Origin: Capronia americana
Taxonomy: Eukaryota > Ascomycota > Eurotiomycetes > Chaetothyriales > Herpotrichiellaceae
DNA: 64,000 nt
NCBI GenBank assembly: GCA_016110215.1
Contig: JADWQD010000017.1
Location: forward strand, 806,001-870,000
Direction of reading: 5' to 3'
The position numbers were made by a program, and so were the translations under genes. Position 1 is the first letter of the stretch. Each line of letters begins with the position of its first letter. The notes under the pieces were generated by a model. That model had not been told where the DNA came from. It worked only from the letters and a program-made list of their open reading frames with translations, and ran no database searches. Positions 40,810 through 53,288 of the stretch are shown piece after piece.

Positions 40810-42435
40810 CTACCTCGTAGCCATGGCCTTGGTCATAGCTCTCTTGAGTGCCAGCTCTTTCTTCTTCAGGTCATCAGGCGATGAATCATCCACCTCGAGC
40901 TGTTGCATGGCATCAGACAATGCCTCTTCGATCTTGGCCTTGTTGCCACGCTTCATCTTCATCGACAAGCCAGGGTCATTGATCAACTCCTCGACCCGGC
41001 CAATGTAAGACTCAAGCTGTTGCTTCGCCTCGAATTTCTTGGTGAAGGCCTCGTCGGTGGTCTTGAACTTCGCAGCATCCTCTACCATCTTCTCGATTTC
41101 ACTGGTTGAAAGCTTGCCGACGGCGTTGGAGATGGTGATGTTGGCGGTCCGGCCGGAGGACTTCTCGGTGGCGGTGACCTTGAGAATACCGTTGACATCA
41201 ACTTCGAAAACCACTTCGAGAACAGCTTCTCCGGCTCTCATCGGCGGGATTGGACTTAAGGTGAACTCGCCCAGAGAAGTGTTGTCCTCGCAATCTGTTC
41301 ATTGTCAGCTCGTTTCCTTGTTGACAGGGTTTCGGGGCGACTTGCTCGTTCTTTCTCCTTGAAAGACGGGGAACTGGACGGTTTGCTGGTTGCTAGAGAA
41401 GTCAGCATAGCACATGTTTCAGGCATTAGAGGTGACTTACTCAACAACTGTAGTAAAGGTCCTATTCCATGTAAATGTATTAGTATCTGCCCAAATCACC
41501 ACCGATAAAATGCTGAAGGGACAGAAAGAAGCAGAAACAAGAGGGTGTTAGACAACACAAGTAAATAGGGGAACTTTACCGCTTCTTGATAGTACTGCAA
41601 ATGGTCAGCGGATGTCTTAGGTGTTTGGGTTACCCAGAAAGGCAGGAGAACTCACGGGACGGTCTGGCCACGAGGAACAACAGGAGCGAAGATGTTCCCC
41701 TCCATCGCGACACCCAGGGAGAGAGGGACGACGTCAAGAAGCAGGAGATCAGCTGTCTCGGCCGAGGTGGCTTTGCCGGAGAGAATCCCGGCCTGGACGG
41801 CAGCGCCGTAAGCGACGGCCTCATCAGGGTTGATGCTCTGTCACAGCGTTAGCATTACTCGGCTCATCAGTCGTGATTCACATACCTTCTCCAACTTCTT
41901 TCCGTCGAAGAAGTCGCTCAGCAGTTTCTGGATACGAGGAATACGGGTAGAACCACCAACAAGCACAATCTCATCCACCTTCGACTTGTCAATGGCGGCA
42001 TCCTTGAGAACCTGTTGAACAGGCTCAAGTGTGCCACTGAAGATCTTGGCGTTCAGATCTTCGAAACGGGCACGGGTGATTTGGGCGTTGAAATCTTCGC
42101 CATCGAATAGTGAGTCGATCTCAACCGTGGTTTGAGTTCCGTTTGACAGGGTCCTCTTGGCACGTTCGCAGGCGGTACGCAGTCTTCGGAGGGCACGGGC
42201 GTCGCCAGACATGTCCTTCTTCGTCTTTCGTTGGAATTCCTTCTTGAAGTGCTCAAGGAGGTTGGTGTCGAAATCTTGACCGCCCAAGTGGGTGTCGCCT
42301 GCGGTGGCCTTGACGGTGAAGACGCCGCCTTGGATGTTCAGCAGCGAGACATCGAAGGTACCGCCACCGAGATCGTAGATAAGGACATTTCGCTCCTTTT
42401 CAGATTTCCCCGAGCCGAGACCGTAGGCAATAGCA

Positions 42436-42469
<34 letters not shown>

Positions 42470-43194
42470 TGAGGCCAGCAATGGCACCAGCATCCTTGGT
42501 GGCTTGTCTCTGGTTGTCATTGAAGTAGGCTGGGACGGTGACGACGGCTTTTGAGACCTTCTTGCCGAGTTTGACCTCCGCGACTTCCTTCATCTGTGGC
42601 CACAGATTAGTCTCGGCAGTCCAAGAGCGAGACTGACCGCGCTCACCTTTGTGAGAACCATGGAAGAGATTTCCTGAGGTGAGAAGATCTTGGTCTCCTT
42701 CAGATACTCGACCTGGACCATAGGGTTGCCGCCTTGGTCGACAATCTTGAATGGCCATGATTCGATATCCTTCTTCACAGTAGGGTCATCGTAGCGTCTT
42801 CCGATCAGTCGCCTGCACTGTGATTAGCCAGTTATTATCTTTCTTTCAAGTGACTGCACTGACTTGACATCGAAAACTGTGTTCTCTGGGTTCATTGCCG
42901 CCTGATTTTTGGCGGCCTCACCGATGAGGCGCTCTTCATCTGTGAAGGAGACGAAGGAGGGCGTGGTAAAGCTACCCTGCTCGTTGGCGACTGTAAATTG
43001 TCAGTACGCCTTTTCGCTCGCCTCCGTCCGGGGTTGACATACTGATTTCGACATTTGTGCCTTCGTAGATAGCGACGCAAGAGTAGGTGGTACCTGGAAG
43101 AATTGGTTAGGCGGCGCACACAACGGTGAGGGCGGGATGAGCAAAACCTACCAAGATCGATGCCAATGGCACCTTCATAAACCTCTTCCGCCAT
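40810..43194 (-). CDS. SSB1: Ribosome-associated cytosolic Hsp70, SSB type
   Basis: Nascent-chain chaperone acting at the ribosome exit with the RAC complex. Ten exons: 43194-43152, 43093-43043, 42990-42864, 42812-42647, 42593-41886, 41837-41656, 41594-41580 (15 nt), 41461-41441 (21 nt), 41392-41346 and 41294-40810. They join to 614 residues, matching the 613 of yeast Ssb. The nucleotide-binding domain shows GAIGIDLGTTYSCVA, LIYDLGGGTFDVSLL and VLVGGSTRIPRIQKLL; the substrate domain has TFTTVVDNQQTVQFPVFQGE. The ending KRAMTKAMATR is that of Ssb rather than Ssa (no EEVD). The last intron (41345-41295) uses a GC donor, A|GCAAGT, needed to restore GERTNCEDNTSLGEF. Many early introns are typical of highly expressed fungal chaperone genes. 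Confidence 0.95.
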
Positions 43195-45724
43195 AATTAC
43201 GATATTCAGAGAGTCCCTTGAAAGCGCTCCGTAAAGATTTGAGAGCACGAAAAGAGGCTGAGTGGCCGCAGGAAGAAGTTGATATGGCTCGGCTGCGGGT
43301 TGCCCTTCAAGAACTTTTTAAGTGGACTCTCTCAAAATTTCGAAATCTTGGCCAAGGCCGATGCGGCCGAACAATCCGGTGAACCACAAGTACTAGCGCC
43401 GTCGAGGTGTGAAGTAAAGTTGTTCCGTAGCCGAGCCATATTATTTCACCGCTCAACTTCTACGCAGTCAGCGATTTTCGTAGTTCTAGCAATGCAATAG
43501 ACCTCGATGGCGTTCGAAGGTGATTCATGTCAATGCTCTAGACAATGTCGCGGTTCGCTTTGGCAACAATCAAGGCACCTGCCAGTCCCCCCCTGAGACC
43601 CGTGGCCTCGTTCTACTATCTCAACAAAGCAAATGACTTGCTCTATTCCAACATCAAGACCAGGACCTAGCAGTGAAATCACTATAGGTATGCTTTGGTA
43701 ATCTTTAAGCAACAGACGACGCCTCAGATTAGCCGCGACGATATGTCTGAAAATATAACAAGGTGATTACACGGATCGGCTGTACAGCACCATAACATGC
43801 AGGACCGCCTGACTGGATAAAGGCTATTTTCGTTCTTGTCAGAAATCGCTGTGATACTTGTCTGGCGCAATCTCCTTGAGGAATCCCTAATCCATGTTCA
43901 ATGGATCACAGATGGTGGTGCGGTTGAACTTGGGCGGATTCGCCACGTTAAGTCTCAGTACACTTGCATCGACACGACCGGTCCTGAAACGAGTTGCGAT
44001 CCAAACTCCACCTCCGGCACACAGGCTCTGACTATTGAACGGGCAGTCTGCGCGTGTGACTGTCGAAGATATCGCTTGGGTCCTGAAGAACGAGCATTCC
44101 TCCGAGCTGGTCGCACTTTGAGCGCCATAACAAGCGTGCACGTATTCACCTGCCCTTCTCTCCTTTGCCGACTGGAGCAATGCATCGTCCGCCAGAGCTC
44201 TTTCATCCACACCTGTCCTCGGTGACCATGACCCGCACTGCTTCGAAGGCATAAGTCCTAACGAGCTTGCAGGCTTTTGAGTTGTGAATGAGCTCACCAC
44301 AGCCCAGCCGATGAATCCGGTGAGGGTGCAAAAGGACAGGGTACAGGGTTTCGGGTAGCCACGAGTGATTGATCCGTGGATTTTGTATAGGAAAGTCGTC
44401 GACGCCATTCACAGGGGAGGAAACTGAGTCCTCTGTATTGGACGTATGGCCCCAAACCGGGGACGATGTCGGCAGGCTTGGGTGTGGCCGATCTCCATCA
44501 GTGCGATCGCGAAAACCGGTGCTGGAGTTGCTGTTCTCGAGCATAGACGCACTTTCTGCAACCCGGCTCTTCCCCCTGGTGTGCCGCAGGTTGTGCCAGC
44601 CATACTTGACCAACTCCAGGATGCGAGGCTATGATACAGCTCAGTGACGGCCACACTGCTCCAAGGCACACCCCTAGCATGAGTTGAACAAAGACGTCCC
44701 ATCCTTTTCACTTGATGGCCAACCTCCACCTTGGTCATGCCAAAGACCCGTCCTCACAATCAGAAGGGCTCATTGCCGCTTATGACATTGCAAAGTCCGC
44801 ACGGACTCAGGTAGTTCTGTACATCATTTAACGAAGCTCAGTGATTGTTGCGCATCGAGCAGTACAGCCGTAGCTCCTACGGCGGGCGGGAGCAATGACC
44901 ACGAGGCACTATCAGAAACAGGCGGTTACGTGTCCGATGATTGTGATCTTGACAGGCGCATTGCAACGACATGAGCAAGGATATCTGGCCCTGTCCATAG
45001 AGCGTCGCGTCGCTTATTGGGAAGGCTGTTATTCATGTACGAGGTACAAGGGATAGAAATCGGAATTATGAGGGCTAGATGATGGGCACGGCTCGCATCG
45101 CGGGTCTAAACTAAATCGAACCGTTACGCGGAAGGCAGCAAATCAATTTGGATACATCCATATGACAAGCGCAGGCGATCTGTTCGCCGTCCTCCTAACC
45201 TCGGAAGGGGTACTATCATACGTACAGGGACGGGTAGGAATCCGTCCCGGACAAGTCAATATCATGTCTGCGAGATCGGGTACCTTCTTTAGCCATGCAA
45301 GTTGACAAAGTTTAGCCCACGCATTTATAGTACGCACTCAGCGCAGTGAACCCTCTCAAGGCTGTGCTGTGGTTTTTCGCACCCTTGCACCCTTGCACCC
45401 CTGCACTCTTGCAGGACCTGTACCGAGAGTTACAACTCGGCGCTTGGAATCGGAGTCAAGCAGATGACGTCGATGAGGTGTGTCGCTCAAATGGCGTGAA
45501 AGGAGCCTCCTTCGCGGGTGTGCGCAGGGACATGAGTTGAGCATGATACGGCGGGATCTGGGCAGCAGCATATCCATCCCATGGGACACATGGATTCACA
45601 CTTCCATTGCGGGTATCATTCATTCGCTGGGTGTTTGCAAATTTGCCAGGCCACCCTGCCGGTTTAGTCCGGCATTGCCTTTTTCCTCCTTGGCCGGGCA
45701 CCCCGGTCTGCCGTCGATTGTTGC
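43195..45724. other. 2.5-kb gene-poor region upstream of SSB
   Basis: Overlapping medium-length frames occur on both strands (43836-44225 plus; 43887-44738 minus), but none has a domain, coherent splice structure or biased composition, so no gene is called. A small tandem repeat of CCTTGCAC-like units lies at about 45381-45412. The left end is the SSB promoter. Confidence 0.45.
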
Positions 45725-48700
45725 TCAATCTAAAACACCACTCTCCCTCAATCCGGCCAACAGCTCGGGCTCCAAGAATCTCTTCACATCCACATCTTCG
45801 CTCAGGCCCTTCCTCCTCCTCGTCTTCAGCACGAAATCCCGAGCCGCCTGCTGTGGTCCTGCCATTTCCAGAGGTCTGATCTTGATACTCTTATCCAGCG
45901 GGTCGCCGGGCACGACGTCCCAACGATCGAATACAAGGGATACACTCGCTGCGCCTTGGCTGTGGATCCTCAAGTCTGTTTCGAAGCCGAAACTGTCTAT
46001 GACGGGGATGAGAGCTTTAGCGGCGTAGAGAGGCGTTCCGGCCACGGGGCCATCAGAGATGACATGCCCTCGCCGCTTCATCAGCACGGTATACAGGCCG
46101 GAGACGGCGTCAGCAGGGCCAGTCATGTGCACGCTGTAGACCGGCTCCATGAGTCGAGGGCCGGCCATCAGGAACGAGCTGTACACGGCTCGACGAGCTG
46201 TGGGGATGATTTGTCCACCACCGCGAAAGATAGGCTCGGGCGCTAGCTCGGCGCCCGTGACCCGGAACTTGGTGTTGCGGATGGGTTCTTCACAGAGAGG
46301 GCCCTCGCGTGTCCCCCAGGAGAAGCCCTGCTTGATGCTTTCCTGCACTGACTTGAGGAGTTTCTTGTCCGTGGTCGAAGGTAATGTATCGTCGCACAGG
46401 ATGTTGGGACCCATCTCTTCTGGCCCAAACGCCCATATCGATCGAGCTGCAAGCTTGTCCCATTCGTACTTCTCTTCGAAGAACTTGGCCACCTTCCGGA
46501 TCGGATCGCGAATCTTGACGATGCCGGCTTCGATGTCTTCGGCGATGCCGTCGTCCAGGGGCTCGGCAATCATGGTGAGTTTGTTTTTCTTGTTGGGTGT
46601 TAATGCGTAGCACATGATAGCGCTCGTTTCGGTGACCGTCTCACAGAACCGAGTCACTGGATCGGACACCTTGATGTCCATCTCTGCGAACAGCGTGCGC
46701 AGATCATGCAGAACACAGTCCATGTACAGCTCCCCTGTGCCGAGAACGACGTGCTCGCCTGACTCTTCCACCTTGGTCATGATGAGAGGATATGACTTGT
46801 TGATCTTCCGTAGGCCTTCGAGCATTTTGGGTAGTTCTGATGGATTGACAGGCTCGACAGCGACTTTGAACACCGACTCGGTGAAGTGTCGTATCGGCTT
46901 GAAGATGTAGGCATCTTCTTTGTCGGGATACTTCTCGGCTACCACAGTGGCCGTCTTCACTATAGAGTTCTCGATGCCGGAAAGGAGAACAAGATTTCCG
47001 GCCGGTACGCCGGAGACGGGGATGTTATAACGAGAGCAAGCGAGGTGAGTGGCCGTGATGGTAGACAAGGCCGAGTCTTCTTCGTCTTCAACACTATAAG
47101 ACTCGCCGAGGACGCGGACCACTTGATCGGGTGACGCCGTTCCAGACATTATGCGACCGAAAGCATGGAAAGTCTTCGCATCCACGGAGCTGAACAGCTT
47201 GGTCACCTCCACAACCAAGGGCCCATCTGAGTCGCATTTAGTCATTGCTTCTCCGACTTTCGAATCCAGTGGTCCAGTATAATAATTGTCTAGCATCCGT
47301 CTTGCGCCGTCCACTGGCGAGGGCAAATGTTGAACCACCATGTCCACAAAGCCGCTTGCTGGTCCAAAGAACTGTGCGCACACAAGCTTGAGCAGGTCTT
47401 TCGCATCGGACTTGAGTTGTGAGGGTTTTAGAGATATGCCGAGAGTCTTCAGCGTCGGCGCGAGGTCTTCAGGGCTCTCACTAATAGTGTGTGCGTACAG
47501 CTTGTAGATAGGCTCGAGCACGAAGTTCACAAACGCCCGTTTCGAGCCCTCTTCTGCGGCTTTTCGGGTGAATTTCCGACTCCCGGGGTTGAAAAAGATA
47601 TCTCCCCACAATCTCATCGAGAACTCGGTCGCGTCCACTTTAGGATACGTCTCCGCGTACATTTTGGCGAATGATGGCAGTGTAAAGACCCAGTCCATGG
47701 AGGTGCAAGCGAAGGCGACGTTGCCCTTCTCAGGTGAGAGCCGCCGCTTTTCTCCTCTACCAGGGATCGTGTTTTCGATGATCGTGTTGACTTCCTCGAC
47801 CACATGTTTCAGCTTGAAGTAAGCGTCGGTTGGCGGAATCTTGAGTTCCAATATTAAGCGGTCCATTTTGTTGATAACCAGAACCATAGGCAGATCTTCC
47901 AAGACGGCATGCTTGATGACCTGCTCGGTATTGATCTGTACACCTTCAACCACATCAACCACGAGCACCACTCCGTCGACCAGGCGCATACTCGAAGCCA
48001 CCTCGTCCACAAAGTTGACGTGTCCCGGGGTATCGATGACATTCAAGATATGGGACTTTCCCCTTGTACCCTGCATGACCACACTGATTGGCGCAGCTTT
48101 TATCGAGATTCCCCGTTCTCGCTCCAAAAAGTGTGTATCGGTGTATCGCAGCTGTTCGTCTCTCCTTCTCCCGATCCGTTTATCCAGTCTATCTTGCAGA
48201 TCGTGGGTCTGCATGACCAACATGTCCACAAACGCAGTTTTTCCATGGTGCAGATGTCCCGCAACGGCAATGTTTCTGATACCTTCTGGGAAGCTGAGCA
48301 GATCCGACATGAACTCCCTGGAATAGTGGACGGGCGGCAAATCCGCTTCCTGGACTTGGAACTTCTTCTTGGTCACCGGAGCGATGATGGGCTGTGTGAG
48401 CGGTTGCGCATCTTCTTCCTGCACCATGGTCTCGACATCTTCGCCATACACCTGTTGCGCCGTCGGGTAGTATTGCTTGTCTTCGTGTAATATCACAGCA
48501 TTCGATGGTCCTTCATCGTCAACTTCCATCAGTCCATCCGCAGGGGGCTGCGCTTCAGTGTCAGACTCCTCGTCGTACACGTAGTGCTGGGCCGGGACAC
48601 CATCTTGGGTTCCCTCTTCGTCCGAGACCGCCTCGCCGATAAAGTTACCGAACCTGTGGCAAGTTAGCAAGCTGGAAGCAGTGTCCGGATCTGGATAAAA

Positions 48701-48725
48701 AGTACTCATCATAGAGGTCGTCCAT
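45725..48725 (-). CDS. SNU114: U5 snRNP GTPase Snu114
   Basis: EF-2-like spliceosomal GTPase that controls Brr2 helicase and U4/U6 unwinding. A 20-nt first exon (48725-48706, MDDLYD) is joined across a 52-bp intron to 48653-45725, giving 982 residues, the usual length. MDDLYDEFGNFIGE is the conserved start. An acidic N-terminal region precedes the G domain: GHLHHGKT (139-146), DTPGHVNF and NKMDRL, with the characteristic HLHH variant of the P-loop. EF-2 domains II-V follow, including GTGELYMDCVLHDLR and the C-terminal RRRKGLSEDV and FLEPELLAGL. The tiny first exon would be missed by ORF searches. Confidence 0.96.
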
Positions 48726-49182
48726 GTTGAAGGTGGTCGCTGAGGCTGGAGAGGGTGCGGCGCAATCCTCAAGAATTCGACTTCCTTTCAACTGCGGAGT
48801 TGGAGTGGACAAAAAATTGAGGTGGAGCTGATGCAGTCTGCAGCCTCGTCGGCTTTGGTGCGAGCCTTGCGTGCCACCAAACGTGCCTTGCATGGATTTT
48901 GCTGACTAACCCCCCTTTTTGATTCTAACCACGCAGGGGAGAATAGTCCAAACGAGAGCCAGTCAAGGCTTTGAAAGTTCCATGTTCAATGTTGTAGCTA
49001 CGCCTAGATATACTTCATGGCTAGCACGCGGATATCAACTGGCAACCCAACGCCAACGGTTTTCCAGGTCCTGAAAGCACTTAATATGGCTCTCATGCTT
49101 ATGCAATGGAACAACTGAGACGTCAGGTCCTCGCCGTCACCTTGGCCTCCCCCGACCTGTGATAACTGGCTGACTCCTCTTC
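48726..49182. other. Tandem intergenic region
   Basis: Promoter of SNU114 and 3' flank of ERG10. Nothing distinctive. Confidence 0.5.
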
Positions 49183-50573
49183 TTACATCAAAGACTCAAG
49201 CACCAATGCACTGGCACCGCCGCCGCCATTGCAGATACCGACACAGCCAATCTTGCCTTTCTTGGCCTTCAAGACGCCCAGCAGTGTGGCAATGATTCTT
49301 GCACCAGAGGCTCCCAGAGGATGGCCAATAGCGACAGCACCACCGTGGATGTTGACTTTGTCAGCATCAAGCCCCAGCAGCTTGATGTTTGCGAGCGCCA
49401 CAACGCTGAATGCCTCGTTGATCTCGAACGCATCCACATCACTTTGGTTGATACCAGCATGTTTCAAGGCCTTGGGAATTGCCAGAGCTGGGGCAGTGGT
49501 GAATTTGCTCGGCTGTTTGGCAGCGTCACCCCAACCCAGGATCTTTGCCAAGGGTTTGATATTGAGTTCCTTGAGCTTGGCTTCTGAAACAAGCACAACC
49601 GCCGCGGCACCGTCATTAAGAGGCGACGCGTTGGGAGCAGTAACGGTGCCTCCATTCGAAATGAAGGCGGGCTTCATTGAGCGAAGCTTCTCGACGTTCA
49701 GATTCTTCGGTTCGTCGTCCTTGTCGACTGTGACGCCAGGCTTTCCTCTGACACCAGGCAACGTGACAGGAGCAATCTCGAAGTCAAACAGACCATCTTT
49801 CTGCGCAGCCTGTGCTCGTTGGTACGATCGGATCGCATAATCGTCCTGCTGTTCTCGATTGAAATCGTGGTCCCGCGCGCACTCCTCACCCTGAAGACCC
49901 ATGTGCTCTTGCTTCCCATATGCATCTGACAGACCGTCTCTTAGCACACCATCCACCAGTGTCTGGTTGCCAAACTTGGCGCCCGTTCGCATGTTGGGGA
50001 GGTAATGTGGGCAGTTGGACATGGATTCTGCGCCGCCTGCCACGACGATGTCCGCGTTTCCGGTCATGATCGTTTGCGTTCCGAGAACGATGGCCTTGAC
50101 ACTAGATGCGCAGACCTTGTTGATGGTTGTGCAGACAGTCGAGTCCTCGAGGCCAGCTCCGAGGGCGCATTGACGGGCGGGGTTTTGACCGATACTGTCA
50201 GGTTGTTAGATTGCGAACAGAGGAAAAGACAGGTACCAGCTCACTTCGCAGACAAGACATTGCCAAAGAAAACTTCTTGCACATCCTGAGGCTTGATCTC
50301 TGGTACTCTTTCAAGGGCAGCTACACTCTGTCAGTTCGCTGTGTGCATTGTGGAGCGGTGAGGGGGATGCACACATTTGATGGCGTGTGCACCAAGCTGA
50401 GGCGCTGTCAGTGATGATAATGAGCTAGAGATGTCAGTATCAACGCTGTATTGCAGGCCGAGCAGCTCCTACCCAAGGAATGAGCCCACTGGTGTTCGTG
50501 CGACAGCGACAATGTAGACCGGCGGGAGCGAAGGTTTCTGGTGCGGGACACCGTTGGCACCGTTGGTAGACAT
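49183..50573 (-). CDS. ERG10: Acetyl-CoA C-acetyltransferase (cytosolic thiolase)
   Basis: Condenses two acetyl-CoA to acetoacetyl-CoA, the first step of the mevalonate and ergosterol pathway. Exons 50573-50473, 50424-50375, 50320-50245 and 50194-49183 give 412 residues. Start MSTNGANGVPHQKPSLPPVYIVAVARTP is split here only for length: no presequence is present, so it is the cytosolic form. The nucleophile Cys lies in NKVCASSVKA, the catalytic His in GGAVAIGHPLGASGARI and the second Cys in GICNGGGGAS; NEAFSVVALA is also conserved. All three introns fall in the first third and are fixed by the restored QLGAHAIKSALERVP and VLSANIGQNPARQCA. No peroxisomal SKL tail. Confidence 0.95.
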
Positions 50574-51486
50574 CTTTCACTTCTAGCACAAATAAAATGG
50601 CAAGAGTTCTCTCGAGTTGGGAAGAAGTAGCTTCGAGCTCAATTTATACACAGTCTGCTTGAGCTTAGAATACTAATCAGGCACAAATGTCCTGGGCGCA
50701 GGAGGCGACCGTTTTGTTGATTGACATGTTGAAGATCCCCAAAATTCTGTGTGGAGAATCGTGCCACTTCGGATGTGTTCAGGGACTCCCGGCGCGAGGC
50801 TAAATTGGGATCCACAGGCGGTCGGTGACCAGGCACCCAGGGGATCTTGATGCCGGCACTGAACATCTCCCTTCTTATCCTCAGCCTGACTGTATGTATG
50901 GTTCTACTCGTAACGTCCCATGGTCAACGAGCGAATGAGGATTTTCTCTTGGATGGGAAAGGCTCTGCGCGATGGATGGTCAATTCTGCCAGCTGAGGCA
51001 ACAACCTTCACACAGCTCGTTGTAGACGTATCTGCTCTCATGAAACTCGGCTGCAGCGCGGGACGGGGCTGAAGAGAGCGTGTCGCGTGCATAGGTAGGT
51101 GATAGGAAAGTAGTATGATTACGGCGATGGCGAGCTTCACTGACAACGGCGGCTATCGGGTAGGTGTTGGCTTCACTTCGAGGTTGGTTCCATTTCTTTC
51201 GAGCCTCACCCAGATTATTGTAAGAAAAAACCCTGCGAAGGAATCTACGAAGATCTATCACTGCTGCCCAGTCCCCATAACCTCAGTCCCCTCGCATATG
51301 GCCAGATTCTTCGCTGCTTGAAGGCGGGCAATTTGCTTCCCCTAACTGCGTAGGAATGGCGGCAGAACAAGGTCAACTCTTGAGTCCTTGTGAACAGGAC
51401 CTCAAGGGTGCTCCGAGCTCGGAAGGACAAGGTGAGTGTCAGAATCTGAGCATTTTCCAGCCTCTCACTGATGAAGGACAGCAACC
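50574..51486. other. Divergent promoter region
   Basis: 913 bp between ERG10 and the RBR ligase gene. Frames within it lack protein character. An in-frame sterol-response motif was looked for near ERG10 and not recognised. Confidence 0.45.
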
Positions 51487-52797
51487 ATGGAGGCTGCCGA
51501 ATGCGACACTGCCAGTGCCCGCCTAGCCCTGCGATTGGAAATCGAAGACATCGAGGAAGCTTTGCTAGAAGTCACAGATCCTGGCGAAATTGCAGTGTTG
51601 AACGATCGCGCCGCTGCTTTGCAACTCCTACGCCAAGAGACAGTGGAACTGGACGAGTTCCGGACGGACCAGCGAATCCAGCGAAGCATGTACCAGGCGA
51701 TGCTTTCTGACTGCCGCGAGGTTGATGCGCTCCTCGAGGAGGAAGCTACGACTTCAGACGATGCTGTTGCACGAGGAGGGTTGGACCGAGCTGCCGAACA
51801 ACGCGCTCTTAGAGACGGATATTATGAAGACGATCGCATGGATCCCAGTGGTTGCACAAACCTCCTAACCTACATTGAACGCTTGAAGCTCGATGAAGAA
51901 CATGCGCCTAGGGAATGCTACGTCTGCATGATAGATACAGCCTACTCTCGAACGACCGAAGTCGGCGATTGCAACCATGCTTGGTGCCGCGGCTGCCTTG
52001 CGCAGGCGCTTGATCTGGCCGCGAAGAATGAGAGCAACTATCCTGTACGATGCTGCGGGCAATCCCCAAGCATCCCGCTCGACCACCCTGGCGTTGCTGG
52101 TCTTGTTGGAGCTGAAGCCATCTCCGCAGTCGAGGCCAAGCTTGTCGAATATGAGACCGAAGACAGGACCTATTGCCATGACCCGGGGTGTTCTGCTTTC
52201 ATCGCACCCGACGCAATCGACCAAACAAAGGCCAGCTGCCGTACCTGCCAGAAAGAAACCTGCTCTCGATGCAAAGCCAAGTATCACGAATCGGAGGAGT
52301 GTAAGACTGCGAATGACGAGGCCTTCGAACAATGGCAGCAAGAGAACGGATCCATGGCCTGTAGCACCTGTCACAGAGTCATTATCATATCGCATGGCTG
52401 CAATCATATGAGGTATGCATTCTCGCTTGTACGGCCACCCCGAATTCAACTGACTCCACCCAGGTGCTTCTGCGGGGCTGAATTCTGCTACGAATGCGGT
52501 CAGACCTGGAAGACGTGTCTATGCGCACGCTGGCATGAGGATCGTCTTGTTGAACGTGCTGTCGTGGTCGCTAGGCGCCAGGCCGGGCACCAGGGACAGC
52601 CTGTCGACGTTGATCGTGCTGTTGCAGAGCTGCGCAATGAAGGACCTTGCCGTCACACCGATTGGACTCGGATCATCCTACGTCATGTCGGGGGATCTGC
52701 TATTTGTTCAGACTGCCATTGGGAGAGTGACTTCTTTTTGTGGCGGTGCGACGGTTGTCAAACGCGTGTATGCACCAGATGCAGACGAGACTATTGA
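51487..52797 (+). CDS. RBR (RING-IBR-RING) E3 ubiquitin ligase
   Basis: Exons 51487-52412 and 52464-52797 give 419 residues. A helical N-terminus (about 1-135) precedes RING1 (144-190, CYVC...CNHAWCRGC...CC), an IBR (about 230-272, CSAF...CRTC...CSRCKAKYHESEEC) and RING2 (292-325, CSTCHRVIIISHGCNHMRCFCGAEFCYEC). The catalytic Cys of RING2 is Cys 305 in HGCNHM, so the enzyme can form a thioester with ubiquitin before transfer. A further Cys-rich tail (CSDCHW, CDGCQTRVCTRC) ends the protein. The 51-bp intron lies directly after CNHM; without splicing the frame stays open and RING2 gains 17 residues. Confidence 0.9.
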   Translation: MEAAECDTASARLALRLEIEDIEEALLEVTDPGEIAVLNDRAAALQLLRQETVELDEFRTDQRIQRSMYQAMLSDCREVDALLEEEATTSDDAVARGGLDRAAEQRALRDGYYEDDRMDPSGCTNLLTYIERLKLDEEHAPRECYVCMIDTAYSRTTEVGDCNHAWCRGCLAQALDLAAKNESNYPVRCCGQSPSIPLDHPGVAGLVGAEAISAVEAKLVEYETEDRTYCHDPGCSAFIAPDAIDQTKASCRTCQKETCSRCKAKYHESEECKTANDEAFEQWQQENGSMACSTCHRVIIISHGCNHMRYAFSLVRPPRIQLTPPRCFCGAEFCYECGQTWKTCLCARWHEDRLVERAVVVARRQAGHQGQPVDVDRAVAELRNEGPCRHTDWTRIILRHVGGSAICSDCHWESDFFLWRCDGCQTRVCTRCRRDY

Positions 52798-53288
52798 AGA
52801 CCAAGCAAGAGCAAGGGCACATGGACCAACGTGAAGATCGTGCTGTTTGCATGATTGATTGGGGTGTGTACTAGTCTTGGCTCCAGTCCGCTTGGAAATG
52901 CAAGACCGAGAAAGCCAGCTGATGGATGTCCTCAAGCGAAAAACGCTTCGAAGCTTCTCGGCTAGGGAAAGGCAAGCGGGGCTGAGAGCAATAAGTATTT
53001 CATTCAGACCGAGTATACCTATTAGTGTTCTGCGACTCCTCCAAGACCTTGACCGGCCGGTCCAAGTCACCCTGACTACCAGCAGCCTCCCCCAGAGAGC
53101 CGGCCAAGAAGAGCCAATCACGATCCGTCAACTTCTGCCAATCCAAGAACGATATCATCAAAGGCCTGCAAAAGTGTTCAAGATCGGGAAGGTATGCTTT
53201 TTATTGGCGTGTTCCCTCAACATCGCGTCAACATTAGCCTCTGCCCATGCCACTCAAGCTAGATACATAGCAGAACTCTTGAGAACAC
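52798..53288. other. Convergent intergenic region
   Basis: 3' flanks of the RBR ligase and the minus-strand small heat-shock gene. Nothing recognisable. Confidence 0.5.

Noticed and set aside
43836..44738. Overlapping medium-length frames on both strands upstream of SSB
   Set aside because: No signal peptide, domain or coherent exon chain; both strands are equally open, which argues for chance.
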